A stretch of 64,000 nucleotides of DNA from Tomocerus qinae (Eukaryota > Arthropoda > Collembola > Entomobryomorpha > Tomoceridae), in assembly GCA_020055645.1 (NCBI GenBank), contig CM034548.1, positions 8,308,001 through 8,372,000 on the forward strand, written 5' to 3'. Below the pieces are notes generated by a model. That model was not told the origin of the DNA, made no database searches, and worked only from the letters and a program-made list of their open reading frames with translations. The first letter of the stretch is position 1; each line of letters begins with the position of its first letter. Made by a program: the position numbers and the translations under genes. Below are positions 61,613-64,000 of this stretch, in pieces.

Positions 61613-64000
61613 TGTTATCGGTCTATGAATTACTCTCACCGGGTTTCAAGATTTTATTCGTATATCCGATCAAGTATTACTTAGCTGTCTGATTGTTAAT
61701 ATCTAAAAGTTTAAAATTAATATAATGAAACTGTCGAAAATGAACTGTCACACAATTAATATGCTATGATTTTAGAATAATTAAGATTTACGGAACATGC
61801 GTTTAAAAAGACTACTCAATGTTTGCATGAAAGATAGTTGATGTTATTATATTAGTGTCCATTCCCCAAAAATTTGAATTACCTTCTGAGTTTTGAAGAA
61901 AATAATCTTGATGGGATTTAATAGATTCGTCTTTAAATGCTGACGTAGTAAGATATGATGCGATATGAGGAACCGAACCACTACTGCGCCGATGCTTCAG
62001 TTCAGATGCTATTGATGATACAGAAGCTAAAGAGCTACTGATGACGGAAGTAGAACAATGCAGTAAATGTAAGAAAATCAGTATAATATTTGTCTACTCG
62101 TCAAAATATGTGTCTACCCGCCACTGACTGAAAGCCACTACTATCTGACACAAAGAAAATACAAAATTGGAATAACTGTATGCGTTGGATTTCCTTAGAA
62201 AATAAATTTGAATGAAATTGGTAAGAAAGTCAAATTGTTGTTAATATATTTTCTGTTTTCCTCTTCCAAAGCTTACTCGCTGCATCCGCGGATGGAAATC
62301 AGCAATCACCATACCACCACAAGAGGCAAACACAACAGAGACACAAACACAGTTCTTCCGCTCAGCGCATCTCAATCTCAATAATATTATTAACATCAGC
62401 AACTACAGATATCATACCTATATGCTATTATTGTTAGTAATATATAAAGGACTATCAACTATATATTGTAATCTATACATGTCGTACAGATTCAGTATAA
62501 AATCAACAGGTACGCACATACTCAATTGACGTCTTACTGTCTGACGTACAAAATCATGGACTCCATAAATATGGAGATACCTCCTAGGAGTCAGGAGCTC
62601 CTGTCCTGGCGATGTCTCCTACACTCCTACACCTATCTACAAGTTGTACTGAGATTTATTTATGGTAAAGAAGCTGGAAAAGCTGAAATCCATGCACCAT
62701 TTACATTACATATTAATACTATGCGACCTACTGAATGTGAATGATGTCTCTATTTCACTTGTTATTTTTACCAAACCGTTTTTTAAATTGTATTATTTTA
62801 TCTTCTACAAAGCGAATGACAGTATCTGTAACGAATTTTCTTATCTAAAGTAGAAAACTAGGATAGAAGCAAAATGCTGTTAAATGTTTATGCTTATGGA
62901 AGTAATAATAATAGCAAATAATTTAACTTACCATGCACCGTCCCAGTATTTGTGCAAAATACCCTGTTTTGCTTGATGTCCTTAACTATCTCTTCCACAT
63001 AGTGTACAAAACTTTGTATTCAACTGTTTCAACACGATTAGAGATTCTTCAGGAAAAGTTAGCAACTCAATAACTGAAGTCCTAGCACGTTTTCACAGTT
63101 AAGGAGACCACACTTAGCTTTCAATAGGAGTATACATAACCTGAGCGGATGTTCATGGAGATGTATAGAGCGACCTAATGGTGATATTGCGATTGAGTTC
63201 AATGTATAAATACCAAGTGATGAATATATAAATACCAAGTAGTTCTATTCCATATCACCACATCGTGACGTTTAATACGATGATGCATGAGAATGTGATC
63301 ATATAGATAAATATTAATTACAATAAATTATATTGCAGCCGGCAGTATTTATATGCATATAGGTACCTACCTACCACTAACTCAAAGTTGTCAATTTCAG
63401 TTTCATGAAGGTGAAGTTTGTGACTGATAAGAGCGTTTGCATAGACATTTAGTTTGACCAGACTTTATTATAACAACATGTGCATACAGCTATCTTGACA
63501 TGGATGAGTGCATGGAGGAGGATGGTCCGTGTTAACAATAGTCGAATAAGTTTGTAGATACTAAACAAGGGAGTCACTGTTTAATTTCCATTTATTAACT
63601 ATATGTATCTCTACTTTGTAATGATTGGATATAGTATAATATAGACAACCATGTTGCATTAAAGTAGATACCTAAATTTACAATATTATTTAAGACAAAG
63701 AGGGTCATAAGACAGAATCCAAGATATTAGAAACAAAGAATTTCAGCTTAACAGTAAGGTTGACACGGCCAGAGAAGCATAGGGATTGACTCAGGGGATA
63801 CATTTTTAAATATAAGTCAAATAATTACTTTTGAAAGCAAATGTTTTATGAATGCCATTATATTAAATTTTAATACAATGTAAGATTAAACAAGACAACA
63901 GCCCCAACTGGAATAGTCTGGACATTTCGGTGGGTGTAGATTTAATGAAATTATCTATCGAAGTATTCCGTTAAAGTATATTCTCTACTTATTTGCATAT
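61613..64000. other. Region upstream of importin alpha, no gene seen
   Basis: It contains the importin promoter and possibly 5' UTR. No conserved coding exon was recognised on either strand; the longest frame (62526-62744) has no family features. Confidence 0.45.

Overview
The window is nuclear DNA from an animal, most likely an arthropod. It is AT-rich and intron-containing. Nearly every splice junction I used is GT..AG and many introns are only about 60-250 bp. The best taxonomic clue is the biogenic-amine receptor at the left edge, whose TM6-TM7 region resembles arthropod octopamine receptors of the OAMB type. I cannot place the species more precisely.

Layout, left to right: (1) 70-2121 (+), last three coding exons of an OAMB-like octopamine receptor. 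(2) 6256-6804 (-), ELOF1. (3) 8571-8974, a small terminal-inverted-repeat element; 10201-10370, a 37/38-bp minisatellite. (4) 11004-11885 (+), PRELID1. (5) 16777-20072 (-), a PWWP2A/B homologue. (6) 20073-31124, about 11 kb without a recognisable gene. (7) 31132-32918 (+), a three-exon gene I do not recognise. (8) 37131-43583, a complete 6,453-bp CACTA (En/Spm-like) DNA transposon with 16-bp terminal inverted repeats, an ATA target duplication, two facing 22-bp-period subterminal arrays and two degenerate genes. (9) 45573-46388 (-), MRPL33, divergent from (10) 46898-48025 (+), an unrecognised four-exon gene. (11) 49123-50902 (+), MRPL44. (12) 51669-51790, an AT microsatellite. (13) 52310-55481 (-), CENPJ/CPAP (Sas-4) with an expanded tetra/octapeptide array. 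(14) 57572-58610 (-), CCDC86 (Cgr1 family). (15) 59328-61612 (-), importin subunit alpha. The last 2.4 kb holds no gene I can support.

The host genes are unrelated housekeeping loci: transcription elongation, chromatin reading, mitochondrial lipid transfer and translation, centriole assembly, ribosome biogenesis and nuclear import. Their open frames hold together over about 9 kb of exon, so sequence quality looks good. That makes the single-base frameshifts inside the transposon more likely to be real decay.

The most unusual object is the transposon. Two exons encoding a SAM-like domain come first. The CACTA transposase coding region follows. Then come exons of a second protein whose motif pattern recalls vertebrate SAMD3-like proteins. 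The donor after the SAM exons and the acceptor of the second gene are both phase 0, so the transposase frame could lie inside an intron of the second gene. This parallels the tnpA/tnpD arrangement of maize En/Spm.
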